A stretch of 64,000 bases of DNA from Mycolicibacterium confluentis (lineage in GTDB: Bacteria > Actinomycetota > Actinomycetes > Mycobacteriales > Mycobacteriaceae): contig NZ_AP022612.1 of the NCBI RefSeq assembly GCF_010729895.1, positions 620,001 through 684,000 of the forward strand, written 5' to 3'. The notes beneath the pieces were generated by a model. It searched no databases. It had not been told where the DNA came from and saw only the letters and a program-made list of their open reading frames with translations. Below, piece by piece: positions 29,911 through 38,318 of this stretch (position 1 is the stretch's first letter; each line of letters starts with the position of its first letter). The position numbers and the translations under genes are program-made.

Positions 29911-31017
29911 TCAGAACCGAATCAGCCCGCGCAGGTTGCGACCGTTGTGCATGTCCTCATAGCCCTGGTTGATCTCCTCGAGCGTGTACTCGCGGGTGAT
30001 CAGTTCGTCGAGCTTGATGCGGCCGGAACCGTACAGTTCGAGCATCCGGGGGATGTCCAGGCGCGGGTTCGACGACCCGAAAAGGCAACCCCTGACCTGC
30101 TTCTCGTACAGCGTCAGATCGAACAGCGACATGTCGACCACGGTGTCGGTGGGGTGCGGGATCGCGGTCATCACGACACGACCGCGCTTGCCGACCAGGC
30201 TCAGGCCCTGGGCCACATAGGCGCCCTCGGCGCTGGAGGTGGTCACCACGCAGACGTCGGCCATGGTGCCCCGGGTGAGGTCGGTGATCAGTGCCTGCGC
30301 CTCCTCGACGGTCGCGGCGGCGTGCGTGGCACCGAACTCGAAGGACCGCTCCCGCTTATAGTCGACCGGATCGAGGGCGATCACGTTGCGCGCGCCGGCG
30401 AGCTTGGCGCCCTGGACGGCGTTGATGCCGAGGCCGCCGACACCCATCACCACGACCGTGTCGCCGTCGCTGGCCTCACCGGTGCGCACCGCGGCGCCAT
30501 AGCCGGTGGTGACGCCGCAGCCGACGAGTGCGGCCTTGTCGAGCGGAATGTCCTTGTCCACCTTGACCACCGAGGCGATCGGCACGACGGTGTACTCCGA
30601 GAACGTGCCCAGCACGCACATCTGACCGATGTCCTGCCCGCGTCCATGGAAACGGAACGTGCCGTCCAACTGGGGTCCCGCGACGATCGCGGCGCCGTAC
30701 ACGCACAGGTTGCTGCGTCCGCGCGCACATTCGGTGCAGCGCCCGCAGGCTGGGATGAAGCTCAGCACCACATGATCGCCGACCTCGACCTCGGTCACCC
30801 CGGGGCCCACTTCGGCGACCACACCGGCACCCTCGTGCCCGCCCACGACGGGCAGGTTCATCGGCATGTCCCCGGTGACCAGGTGGTCGTCGGAATGGCA
30901 CAGGCCGCTGGCGGTCAGCTTGACCAGGACCTCCTGCGCGCGGGGCGCGTCGAGTTCGAGTTCCTCGACCTCCCACTTCTGGTGCAGACCCCACAGAACT
31001 GCGGCTTTGGTCTTCAT
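29911..31017 (-). CDS. NDMA-dependent-type zinc alcohol dehydrogenase
   Basis: A 368-residue medium-chain dehydrogenase. Catalytic zinc ligands are in GLCHSDDH and GGHEGAGVV. Structural zinc Cys residues are in CGRCTECARGRSNLC. The cofactor fold has VMGVGGLGINAVQGAKLAG (about 178-196). The sequence matches the NDMA-dependent group, in which NAD stays bound and re-oxidation needs an external acceptor, in mycobacteria thought to be mycofactocin. GAGGAG precedes the ATG at 31017. It is between the P450 and DUF5703 genes, so it probably oxidises the P450 product alcohol. Confidence 0.88.
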   Translation of the reverse strand: MKTKAAVLWGLHQKWEVEELELDAPRAQEVLVKLTASGLCHSDDHLVTGDMPMNLPVVGGHEGAGVVAEVGPGVTEVEVGDHVVLSFIPACGRCTECARGRSNLCVYGAAIVAGPQLDGTFRFHGRGQDIGQMCVLGTFSEYTVVPIASVVKVDKDIPLDKAALVGCGVTTGYGAAVRTGEASDGDTVVVMGVGGLGINAVQGAKLAGARNVIALDPVDYKRERSFEFGATHAAATVEEAQALITDLTRGTMADVCVVTTSSAEGAYVAQGLSLVGKRGRVVMTAIPHPTDTVVDMSLFDLTLYEKQVRGCLFGSSNPRLDIPRMLELYGSGRIKLDELITREYTLEEINQGYEDMHNGRNLRGLIRF

Positions 31018-31039
31018 GATGTGTCTCCTCTCGAAACTC

Positions 31040-32314
31040 TCAGCGACGCTCAGGCGTCCACGTGGCGGGCAGGCTGTTGATGCCGTTGATGAAGTTGGCC
31101 ACCTGGAAGTGGGGCTCGGGGGCGTTGATGTCCGGGATCCGGGTGTACACCTCGGTCAGAAGCGAGCGCAGCATCGTGCGCGCGAGTGCCGCACCCAGAC
31201 AGAAGTGCGGCCCGCCGCCACCGAAGGCCAAGTGCGGGTTGGGGTTACGCAGGATGTTGAACGTGAAGGGGTCGTCGAACACGTCCTCGTCGCGGTTGGC
31301 GGAGTTGTACCACAGCACGACCTTGTCGCCGGCCTTGATCTCCTTGCCCCGCAGCGTGAAGTCCTCGATCGCCGTGCGGCGCATGTGCAGCAGCGGCGAC
31401 CCCCAGCGCAGCGCCTCCTCGACGGCGGAGTCGACTCGGCCGGGGACGTCGGCCACCAGCAGGTCACGCTGATCGGGGAACTTCGAGAACGCGTGGATGG
31501 CCTGCGCGGACGCGTGCCGCGTGGTGTCGTTGGCCGCCACCGCCAGAAGCACGAAGAAGGCCTTCAACTCGTCGTCGGACATCTTCTCGCCGTCGAACTC
31601 GGCCTGGACCATCCAGGTCAGCAGGTCGTCGCCGGGGTTGGCCCGGCGCTCGGGGATCAGCAGCGCGGCGGTCTCGTGCAGATCAAAGACGGCCCCGGCG
31701 AACAGTTCCAGCGCACTCTTATCACCGCAGACCTCGGGGTCGGTCCAGCCCAGCAGGCGCTGCGCGGCGTTAATGGTCTTCTCGTGGACCTCACCCTCGG
31801 GCAGGCCGAAGAAGCTGCCGAAGATGCGACCCGGCAGTTTCACCGAGACCAGTTCGACGAAGTCGCCTTCGCCCAGATGTGCCATCTCCGAGATCAGGTC
31901 GCGGGCGTGGCCCTGGATCCAGTCCTGCAGTCGGCGCATGTTGCGCGGCTTGAACGCATCGAGCGTGATGCCGCGCAACTGGGTGTGCCGCGGCGCGTCC
32001 ATGGCGATGAAGGACTGGGCGATCGAGATCATCTCGAGCGGGAAGTCCTCCATTGTGATGCCCTGCGCCGACGAGAACACCTCGGTGTGCCTGCTGGCCA
32101 TCCGGATGTCCTCATGCTTGGTCAGCGACCAGAACCCCTTGAGGTTCTGCTCCGGCGGCAGCAGATCGGAGTCGGCGGGCCGGCTCCACGCCACGGGGTT
32201 CTCGCGCCGCAGCACCGCGAAGGCTGCGTCGCGCGCGTCGGGCGGTTGAGCCCAGAACTCCCGCGCGCTCAGGTCGATGTCGCCGTGGGTGGTGGCGGGG
32301 AAGACGGCGGTCAA
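31040..32314 (-). CDS. Cytochrome P450
   Basis: A 424-residue bacterial class I P450. The I-helix oxygen-activation motif is AANDTTRH (usual AGxET/DT), EEALRW holds the ExxR pair, and the heme loop is FGGGGPHFCLGAALAR with the axial Cys. The TTG at 32314, with AAAGGA upstream, was chosen because the protein then begins at the usual distance from the first conserved helix; a longer open frame lacks a ribosome site. The gene starts a minus-strand run with the dehydrogenase 22 bases on. The 3Fe-4S ferredoxin at 34.5 kb could be its redox partner. Substrate unknown. Confidence 0.9.
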   Translation of the reverse strand: MTAVFPATTHGDIDLSAREFWAQPPDARDAAFAVLRRENPVAWSRPADSDLLPPEQNLKGFWSLTKHEDIRMASRHTEVFSSAQGITMEDFPLEMISIAQSFIAMDAPRHTQLRGITLDAFKPRNMRRLQDWIQGHARDLISEMAHLGEGDFVELVSVKLPGRIFGSFFGLPEGEVHEKTINAAQRLLGWTDPEVCGDKSALELFAGAVFDLHETAALLIPERRANPGDDLLTWMVQAEFDGEKMSDDELKAFFVLLAVAANDTTRHASAQAIHAFSKFPDQRDLLVADVPGRVDSAVEEALRWGSPLLHMRRTAIEDFTLRGKEIKAGDKVVLWYNSANRDEDVFDDPFTFNILRNPNPHLAFGGGGPHFCLGAALARTMLRSLLTEVYTRIPDINAPEPHFQVANFINGINSLPATWTPERR

Positions 32315-32462
32315 AGCAACGTCCTTTCGCTGGCTCGTCCCTCGCTGTGTGTTCCAGGTCACGCAGCGGGTCGGGAGCCAGTCTTGGACACCTCGCCCTG
32401 ATTTAGACCCGACGTACGGGCCAACTCGCGGCCCACGCGGGCCACCCTGCCGAGCCCGCGGG

Positions 32463-33764
32463 TCAGCCGATCGGGACGGTGAATGTGGCCGCGAGACCAC
32501 CCTCGTCGCGCGCGGAGAACTGCAGCGTGCCGCCGAGGGCGTCGATGATCTGCTGCACGATCCATAACCCCAGGCCCGCGGTGCCGCGCCGGTCGGACAG
32601 GCTGACGAACTTTCCGGTCAACTCCCCGAGGGCGGATTCCGGCACCCCCGGGCCACGGTCGAGGACCGCGACCCGCAGGTGGTGTTCGTCGAGGCGTTCG
32701 CAGACGACGTCGATCGGACGATCCCGACCGTGTCGCGCGGCGTTCTCCAGCAGATTGGTCAGCACGCGTCGCAGACCCTGCGCGTCGACCTGGACGTTCG
32801 AGACGTCCCCCTGCGTCGACACCTGCAGGCGCGGCGCAGCCAGGTTCACCGCATGCCCGGCTTCGCTCACCAGATCCGCGATGTCGACGCGGCGCACCCG
32901 CCCGGTCGAGAACGCGGGCCGCCGGCTCAGATTCACGTCAGAGAGGGCGTCGAGCATGTCGGCCAGGTGCCTGCTGTGCCGCCCCGCGAGTTGGATCGCG
33001 GCGTCACGAGCGGTGTCCGTCATTCCCGATCCGTCGGTCAGCGCGTCGACCAGCGCGTCGAGCGAGGCCACGGGCGTGCGGAACTCGTGCAGCAGAACCT
33101 GCAGGCCCTCCTGTTGTGCCTCGTAGGACCGCAGCAGCCGGGCGCGCAGATCGCGTTCCTCCTCGGCCGCGGCGTGCTCGGCTTCGGCCTCCACCAGCGC
33201 GTCCACCCGGAAGCGGTGTTCACGTTCGATCAGGACCGCCAGGCCGCCGCTGAGCACCGCGACGAACACCGTGAAGATCGCCCACCACAGTCCCTGGGCC
33301 AGCGGGGCCAGGGTGGCGGCGTCCGCGGGTTCCCAGATCAGCACCACGCCGAGGTAGCTGACGCCGAGAAGGGCTGCCAGAGTGAGACATTCGACGAAGG
33401 TGAGCCGAGCCGCCGAGGCGATCACGACCATGGCCAGCACCGAGACCACCGGACTGGCCGCGCCCCCGGTCAGACCGATCAGCGTCAATGTGAACGTCGC
33501 GTCCACCACCGTGACCAGCCAGGCGTAGCGAGTGCGGCGCACCTCGTAGCGCGGATACGTCATGAGCACGGCCGCCCAGGCCAGGGCTCCGCCCAGGACG
33601 ACGGTCAGGGCCACCGGATGAGCACGCATCCATTCCGGACCGAGCAGTGCCAGCACGACGATCGACAGCACCACCGCCGCGCGCACGGCCACCACAACTC
33701 GGGCCATGCCGTAGTTGTCGCCGGTGGGCACCACGAGCGACCGGAGTCGATGCGAGCTCTTCAC
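32463..33764 (-). CDS. Membrane-bound sensor histidine kinase
   Basis: A 433-residue kinase. About six hydrophobic segments lie between residues 20 and 180, with almost no extracytoplasmic loop, so it probably senses a membrane or intramembrane signal. The dimerisation helix carries the phospho-His in LLHEFRTPVASL. The ATPase domain has RRVLTNLLENAARHG, DRGPGVPE and GTAGLGLWIVQQI. The start is GTG at 33764, 69 bases from the divergent response regulator gene. The kinase is of the HisKA type, whereas its neighbour is a NarL/LuxR-type regulator, an uncommon pairing. The P450 group follows in the same direction. Confidence 0.88.
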   Translation of the reverse strand: MKSSHRLRSLVVPTGDNYGMARVVVAVRAAVVLSIVVLALLGPEWMRAHPVALTVVLGGALAWAAVLMTYPRYEVRRTRYAWLVTVVDATFTLTLIGLTGGAASPVVSVLAMVVIASAARLTFVECLTLAALLGVSYLGVVLIWEPADAATLAPLAQGLWWAIFTVFVAVLSGGLAVLIEREHRFRVDALVEAEAEHAAAEEERDLRARLLRSYEAQQEGLQVLLHEFRTPVASLDALVDALTDGSGMTDTARDAAIQLAGRHSRHLADMLDALSDVNLSRRPAFSTGRVRRVDIADLVSEAGHAVNLAAPRLQVSTQGDVSNVQVDAQGLRRVLTNLLENAARHGRDRPIDVVCERLDEHHLRVAVLDRGPGVPESALGELTGKFVSLSDRRGTAGLGLWIVQQIIDALGGTLQFSARDEGGLAATFTVPIG

Positions 33765-33833
33765 GGGCCGACCCTAGACCCGCAGTCGGGGATCTCGGCG
33801 ACGATCCGTGTTGCGCGCACTACGATCCGGCGG

Positions 33834-34508
33834 GTGACCCCCAAGCCCGGACGCCAGCCTCAGGTCGTCGTGATCATCGATGATCACGAACTCTTCGCCG
33901 AGGGGCTGGAACTGCTTCTGACCCGCGACTGGGGTGAACAGTTCGTGATCGGTGGCCGGACGACGTTCGTCGAGGAGGCCGCTGAACTGGCCATCTCGTG
34001 CGATGCGGACCTGGCGATCGTCGACCTGTCGATGCCCCCACTGGGCGGTGTCGCGGCGATCCGGCATCTGAAGGCGCGTCATCCGCGCACGCGCATCCTG
34101 GCGTTGTCCGGCACTGGCGACATGGAACTGGCCGAGGACGCGCTGCGGGCGGGTGCCGACGGATTCCTGTCGAAGACCGTGCGGCCCGAAGCACTGGTCG
34201 GGCCGTTGACGACGATCGCCGCAGGACTGCGCGTGGTGGATCCGGTGCTGCTCGACGCGCTGCTGTCCGGCACGCGTAAGCCGCCGGGCGACGTGCTGAC
34301 CTCGTTGACGCCGGCCGAGCTCAAACTGTGGTCCCTGCTGTCGACGGGAATGGAGACCGTCGACATCGCGACCCGCATGGTGGTCTCGGAGCGCACCGCC
34401 AAACGCATGGTGGCCTCGCTGTTGAACAAGCTGGGGGTCAGCAACCGGATTGCCGCCGCGGCGTTGGCCGGGCGCAGCGGGATTCTGGATGACCTGACCG
34501 AAGGCTGA
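33834..34508 (+). CDS. NarL/LuxR-family response regulator
   Basis: A 224-residue regulator. The receiver domain (about 10-130) has acidic residues in VIIDDHE, the phospho-acceptor Asp in LAIVDLSMPP and the Lys in FLSKT. The C-terminal HTH (about 155-215, LTPAELKLWSLLSTGMETVDIATRMVVSERTAKRMVASLL) has the LuxR-type fold, though with less typical residues. The start is GTG at 33834. It is divergent from the kinase gene and ends two bases before the convergent ferredoxin stop. It probably controls the P450 group and itself. Confidence 0.87.
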   Translation: MTPKPGRQPQVVVIIDDHELFAEGLELLLTRDWGEQFVIGGRTTFVEEAAELAISCDADLAIVDLSMPPLGGVAAIRHLKARHPRTRILALSGTGDMELAEDALRAGADGFLSKTVRPEALVGPLTTIAAGLRVVDPVLLDALLSGTRKPPGDVLTSLTPAELKLWSLLSTGMETVDIATRMVVSERTAKRMVASLLNKLGVSNRIAAAALAGRSGILDDLTEG

Positions 34509-34510
34509 CG

Positions 34511-34705
34511 TCAGATCTCCACGCGCAGGGCCTGCGCCGGGCACATCGCGGCGGCGCGGATGACGGCGTCGTACTCGTCGCGCGGCGGATCCGGGTCCAG
34601 CACGACGACGTGTTCTGAGTCGTCGGGCAGGTCGAAGACATCGGGCGCGGCCATCAGGCACTGACCGTGTCCGTCACAGAGGTCGTAATCGACGGTGATC
34701 TGCAT
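34511..34705 (-). CDS. 3Fe-4S ferredoxin
   Basis: A 64-residue ferredoxin of the P450-partner type. Cluster Cys residues are in LCDGHGQCLMAAPDVF and AAAMCPAQAL; the second Cys of a 4Fe-4S motif is replaced by His (CDGHGQC), which leaves three ligands and fits a 3Fe-4S cluster. The ATG at 34705 gives the usual N-terminus (MQITVDYDLC). It probably passes electrons to the P450 at 31.0-32.3 kb, from which the two-component genes separate it. Confidence 0.88.
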   Translation of the reverse strand: MQITVDYDLCDGHGQCLMAAPDVFDLPDDSEHVVVLDPDPPRDEYDAVIRAAAMCPAQALRVEI

Positions 34706-34797
34706 GGCTGTGAGTATGGAACCGCCCCGCATCGGGCGGTCCGGACTGCGCGCGCCAAAGATGGCCTGTGAGTGCCAAACTCGTGGGAGCCCAAACT

Positions 34798-34836
34798 CTC
34801 CGCGAGCGTCCCACCATGACTCCGCGAGCGTCCCAC
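34798..34836. repeat. Two 17-base direct repeats between ferredoxin and pth
   Basis: CTCCGCGAGCGTCCCAC occurs at 34798-34814 and again at 34820-34836, with a 22-base period. The same period recurs in the tandem repeat at 34875-34940. Purpose unknown; possibly part of a composite terminator. Confidence 0.7.
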
Positions 34837-34874
34837 TTTGTACGCGAAACGCGGCGTGTCGCTGTACAGACGCG

Positions 34875-34940
34875 CCCGCTCGCGGGAGTTGCGCAGCCCG
34901 CTCGCGGGAATTGCCCAGCCCGCTTGCGGGAAGGAGCTCA
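34875..34940. repeat. Three tandem 22-base hairpin repeats ending in the pth stop codon
   Basis: Units at 34875-34896, 34897-34918 and 34919-34940 each begin CCCGCTCGCGGGA (one T variant), which can pair with itself. Units 1 and 2 differ at two positions; unit 3 diverges in its right half and includes the pth stop (34938-34940). They could terminate pth transcription by stacked hairpins. Slippage-prone, so copy number may vary between strains. Confidence 0.75.
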
Positions 34941-35516
34941 GCCCCAGGCGTGCACGACGTTCTGCGCGGGCTCGACGCCCTTCTCGATCAACAGCTCGGT
35001 CGCGTCGGCGGCCAGCTCGCAGATCGTCGGGACCTCTTTGCGCTCGGCGGCGTTGAACTGCTCGAGCACGAATGCCGCACCGGACTTCTGCCCGGGCGGG
35101 CGGCCGATGCCGACCCGGACGCGGGCAAAATCATTGCTGCTCAACGCCGAAGCGACGGAGCGCAGGCCGTTGTGGCCGGCGACGCCGCCGCCGGCCTTGA
35201 GTCGGATGCGACCGAAGTCGATGTCCAGCTCGTCATGGATGACGATCACGTCGGCCGGTGCGACGGAGTAGAACTTGGCCAGGGGACCGACCTGACGCCC
35301 GGACTCGTTCATGTAGACCCTGGGCTTGGCCAGCACAATGGCCCGGCCGCCGAGGCGGCCGGTGGCCACCTCGGCGCCGGAGCGCTTGTGCACTTTGAAC
35401 GATTCGCGCATGCGGTCGGCGAGGATGTCGACGACCATGAACCCGATGTTGTGCCGGGTCTTGGCGTAGTTCGGTCCGGGATTGCCCAGGCCGACCACCA
35501 ACAGGGGCTCGGCCAT
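34938..35516 (-). CDS. pth: Peptidyl-tRNA hydrolase
   Basis: A 192-residue Pth that frees stalled peptidyl-tRNAs. The N-terminal [20 protein letters not shown] holds the catalytic His and Asn; [22 protein letters not shown] and [12 protein letters not shown] complete the active site. The ATG at 35516 was preferred to a TTG four codons upstream because it gives the N-terminus [13 protein letters not shown] seen in other mycobacteria. It is the last gene of rplY-pth, 24 bases after rplY. Matches Rv1014c. Confidence 0.96.
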   Translation of the reverse strand: MAEPLLVVGLGNPGPNYAKTRHNIGFMVVDILADRMRESFKVHKRSGAEVATGRLGGRAIVLAKPRVYMNESGRQVGPLAKFYSVAPADVIVIHDELDIDFGRIRLKAGGGVAGHNGLRSVASALSSNDFARVRVGIGRPPGQKSGAAFVLEQFNAAERKEVPTICELAADATELLIEKGVEPAQNVVHAWG

Positions 35517-35540
35517 GTTGTCGGACAACCCTTCGGCGAA

Positions 35541-36197
35541 TTACTCGGACTCGGACTCGGCGGCAGCCTCGGCCGACTCCTGGGCGGGGGCCGCGGAAGT
35601 GGCCTCCTCGCCGGAGCCCTCGGCCTCGAGGTCCGCGGCGGTCGGCGACGTCACCACGTTGACCACGAGCAGTTCGGGGTCGGAGATCAGCGTGACGCCC
35701 TCGGGCAGCTCGATGTCGGCCGCGGTGAAGTGGGTGCCCGCGGGGACGCCCTCGACGGACAGCGTCAGGTGGTCGGGAATCGACATGGCGTCGGATTCGA
35801 TCTCGATGGTGCTGGTCTCCTGGTTGACCAGGGTGTCGGGACCGGCCTCACCCTCAACGTTGACGGTGACCTCGACGCTGACCTTCTCGCCACGGCGGAC
35901 GACCAGCAGGTCGGCGTGCTGGATGTTGCGGCGGATCGGGTGGATCTCAAGCGCCTTGGTCAGAGCCAGCTGCTCGGTGCCCTCGATGTCGAGCACGAGG
36001 ACGGAGTTGGTGCCGGTGTGGCGCAGGACCGCGGCGAAGTCGCGGGCCGGCAGCAGCAGGTGCTGCGGATCGGTGCCGTGGCCGTACAGCACCGCGGGCA
36101 CCTGGCCGTCGCGGCGGGCCTGGCGCGAGGCGCCCTTGCCGGTCTTGGTGCGCACAGTGGCGACGAGATTGTTGGTGGTGGCGGCGGCCTTAGCCAT
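35541..36197 (-). CDS. rplY: 50S ribosomal protein L25 (general stress protein Ctc type)
   Basis: A 218-residue long-form L25 that binds 5S rRNA. The N-terminal L25 domain (about 1-95) includes [20 protein letters not shown]; the C-terminal TL5/Ctc beta domain runs to about 190. The tail is rich in Glu, Ser and Ala (about 190-218), as in mycobacterial orthologues. AAGGAG stands nine bases before the ATG. It forms a unit with pth, as Rv1015c and Rv1014c do. Confidence 0.96.
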   Translation of the reverse strand: MAKAAATTNNLVATVRTKTGKGASRQARRDGQVPAVLYGHGTDPQHLLLPARDFAAVLRHTGTNSVLVLDIEGTEQLALTKALEIHPIRRNIQHADLLVVRRGEKVSVEVTVNVEGEAGPDTLVNQETSTIEIESDAMSIPDHLTLSVEGVPAGTHFTAADIELPEGVTLISDPELLVVNVVTSPTAADLEAEGSGEEATSAAPAQESAEAAAESESE

Positions 36198-36338
36198 GAT
36201 GTTGCTCCTTGTGAAACCGTGTCGAGGATGTGGAGCACGGCAGGAGCAGACAAAACCGCATCGGATGCGGGTCCCCGTCGATAACGGTGGTCAAGCCACC
36301 CTCGCCGTGACGCCCGGCAAGACTAACGCATCGGCGAG

Positions 36339-37208
36339 TCAGAGCGGAAATTCAGTACCTGTGAGCTGGGCGGACAGCTCCCACAGGCCCTCCGCCTTGG
36401 CCGCGCTGCGGGCCAGTGGGCTGCGGAAGGTGGGGCCCGTCGGCCCCTGCTGGCCGAAGCGCGGACCGATGAGCGTGTCGCCGGGGACATCCTGCGAGGC
36501 CGCGAACAGCGTCTGCCTGGCCCCGAAGTCGGCGTCGGTCGCGAAGTACCGATTGCCCATCGCCATGAAGCGGGAGCTGAACGCCCCGGTCGAGTGTGTC
36601 TGCAGGTTGGTCGCGGAGTAGCCGGGGTGTGCCGCCACGGCCCGCACGCGGGATCCCACGCCGTCGAGGCGACGCTGCAGCGCGCTGGTGAACAGCAGGT
36701 TGGCCAGCTTGGACTGGCCGTAGGCGCCCCACGACGAATAGGGCCGCGTCTTCCAGTTCAGGTCCTTGAGGTTGACCCGGCCGAACAGGTGCATCATCGA
36801 CGACACCGTGACCACGCGGTCGCCGATCTTGGGCAGCAGCAGGTTGGTCAGCGCGAAATGGCCGAGATGATTGGTGCCGATCTGGCTTTCGAAGCCGTCC
36901 CTGGTCAAGGCGAACGGCACGGCCATCACGCCGGCGTTGTTGATCAGCACGTCCACGTCCTCGACGCCGTCGGCGAACTCCCGCACCGACGCCAGGTCCT
37001 GCAGATCGAGCCTGCGCACCTCGACCTCGCCCGGCATGCCCGCCGCGGCGACCGCGCCCTTGTCGGTGTTGCGCACGGCGAGGATGACCGTTGCCCCGAC
37101 ACGGGCCAACTCGCGCGCGGTGATCTCCCCGAGACCGCTGTTGGCGCCCGTGACGATGGCGGTGCGCCCGGCGAATGACGGCAGGTCAGCAGCAGTCCAG
37201 GAGGTCAT
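36339..37208 (-). CDS. Short-chain dehydrogenase, retinol-dehydrogenase-like
   Basis: A 289-residue SDR with VTGANSGLGEITAREL (about 19-34), NNAGVMAVPF, the conserved Asn in GTNHLGHFALTNLL, active-site Ser in TVSSMMH and YGQSKLAN as Tyr-Lys. The extended C-terminus (GPRFGQQGPTGPTF) is typical of the atypical retinol dehydrogenase-like SDRs in mycobacteria. ATG at 37208. It lies between rplY and lpqT on the same strand, where H37Rv has no gene as recalled. Confidence 0.88.
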   Translation of the reverse strand: MTSWTAADLPSFAGRTAIVTGANSGLGEITARELARVGATVILAVRNTDKGAVAAAGMPGEVEVRRLDLQDLASVREFADGVEDVDVLINNAGVMAVPFALTRDGFESQIGTNHLGHFALTNLLLPKIGDRVVTVSSMMHLFGRVNLKDLNWKTRPYSSWGAYGQSKLANLLFTSALQRRLDGVGSRVRAVAAHPGYSATNLQTHSTGAFSSRFMAMGNRYFATDADFGARQTLFAASQDVPGDTLIGPRFGQQGPTGPTFRSPLARSAAKAEGLWELSAQLTGTEFPL

Positions 37209-37256
37209 GGTGCCACCCTAGCCGCGCGGTGACCGCACAACCCCTGCGCCCACAGC

Positions 37257-37320
37257 CCGCGAGCAGACACAAACTCGCACGATTGGGCCGCGATCCATGC
37301 GAGTTTGTGTCTGCTCGCGG
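37257..37320. terminator. Perfect 23-bp stem hairpin after lpqT
   Basis: Exact 23-base arms at 37257-37279 and 37298-37320 flank an 18-base loop. The right arm abuts the lpqT stop codon (37321-37323), so on the minus strand transcription meets the hairpin immediately after lpqT. No T-run follows. Its arms share GTGTCTG with the hairpin at 12787-12850, which suggests a common intergenic element. Confidence 0.65.
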
Positions 37321-37971
37321 TTAAGAGAGGGTCACCTTGAAGCCGCCGATGATCGATTCGATCGCATCGGAGTCGGCGACGGCCTGATCGGCCAGGCTGG
37401 TCACGGTCAGCTGCACCAGGTAGCGCTGGAAATCCGGCGCTGGGGTGACGGGGATGACGATGCGGCTGTAGGTGTGCAGCCTGCGGTCGTTCGGGCCGGT
37501 GTAGCTGCCCTCGATCATGGCCGACGGGAAACCGTCGAAATCGTTGAAGGACTCGTTGAGCTTCTTGAAGCCCGGCGACAGCATGGCGTCGGCGTTGGCG
37601 TGCCGGATCGCGGCGGGGACGTCGAAGCCGCCGTGCAGTCGGAACACCAGCACCTGTGCGGTCGGGTAGGTGTCGTTCTTGGCGATGGCCTGGGTCTGCG
37701 GCAGCAGGTTCTCATTGCGGTACGGCTTCCATCCGGGCGGTCGGACCAGCGTGACCTCGATGTCGGTCAGATCGGCGGGGGCGACGGGCACACCCCGCAC
37801 GCCGCGGCCCTCCAGATACTGAGAGAAGGGCACGACGGGAGGCGGTGTCGTCGGCACGGCCGACGTCGTGGCCGAGGTCGACCAGGTGGACTGATAGTCG
37901 GGGGCCGGGGCGCCGCACGAGACAAGCGCCGCCGAGGCGACGGCGAGTGCCAGGGCCGGCCGCCAGATCAC
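37321..37971 (-). CDS. lpqT: Lipoprotein LpqT
   Basis: A 216-residue lipoprotein. The signal has a hydrophobic stretch (PALALAVASAALVSC) and a lipobox LVSC, followed by a Ser/Thr/Pro-rich linker, so it is anchored outside the membrane. The rest is an LpqN/LpqT-type alpha/beta domain (ADLTDIEVTLVRPPGWKPY). The GTG at 37971 overlaps the arsC stop as GTGA. Matches Rv1016c; in H37Rv arsC is not between lpqT and prs. Exact function unknown. Confidence 0.92.
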   Translation of the reverse strand: MIWRPALALAVASAALVSCGAPAPDYQSTWSTSATTSAVPTTPPPVVPFSQYLEGRGVRGVPVAPADLTDIEVTLVRPPGWKPYRNENLLPQTQAIAKNDTYPTAQVLVFRLHGGFDVPAAIRHANADAMLSPGFKKLNESFNDFDGFPSAMIEGSYTGPNDRRLHTYSRIVIPVTPAPDFQRYLVQLTVTSLADQAVADSDAIESIIGGFKVTLS

Positions 37972-38312
37972 AGAATCTCGTGCACCGCGTCGATCGGTCG
38001 GGCCAGTCGGGTGCCCTTGTCGGTCACGACGAACGGGCGCTCGATCAGGATGGGGTGCTCGGCCATGGCATCGAGCAGTTCGTCGTCGCTCGCGTCGTCC
38101 AGGTTCAACTCCGCATACAGCGACTCGCGCTTGCGCACGGCCTTGCGGACCTCGATCCCGGCGTCGGCGATCATCGCGGCCAACTCGGCGCGTGACGGCG
38201 GGGTCTTGAGGTACTGCACGACGGTCGGCTCGATGCCGTTCTCGCGCAGCAGGTCCAGCGTCTTGCGGGACGTGCTGCACTTCGGGTTGTGGAAGATCGT
38301 CGCGTCGGTCAT
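37968..38312 (-). CDS. arsC: ArsC-family (glutaredoxin-linked) arsenate reductase-like protein
   Basis: A 114-residue ArsC/YffB/Spx-type protein. The catalytic Cys is in PKCSTSRKT (residue 12), and Arg residues of the arsenate site are in HPILIERPFVV. Reduces arsenate with glutaredoxin in other bacteria; mycobacteria largely lack glutathione, so mycothiol or mycoredoxin is a more likely partner. Start at ATG 38312, six bases after prs. It overlaps lpqT by GTGA. No other ars gene is near, so resistance is not assured. Confidence 0.88.
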   Translation of the reverse strand: MTDATIFHNPKCSTSRKTLDLLRENGIEPTVVQYLKTPPSRAELAAMIADAGIEVRKAVRKRESLYAELNLDDASDDELLDAMAEHPILIERPFVVTDKGTRLARPIDAVHEIL

Positions 38313-38318
38313 CGGCGC

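Noticed and set aside
34695..36284. A 529-codon plus-strand frame opposite pth and rplY
   Set aside because: It covers two well-conserved genes and is Gly/Val-rich without a family; a shadow frame.
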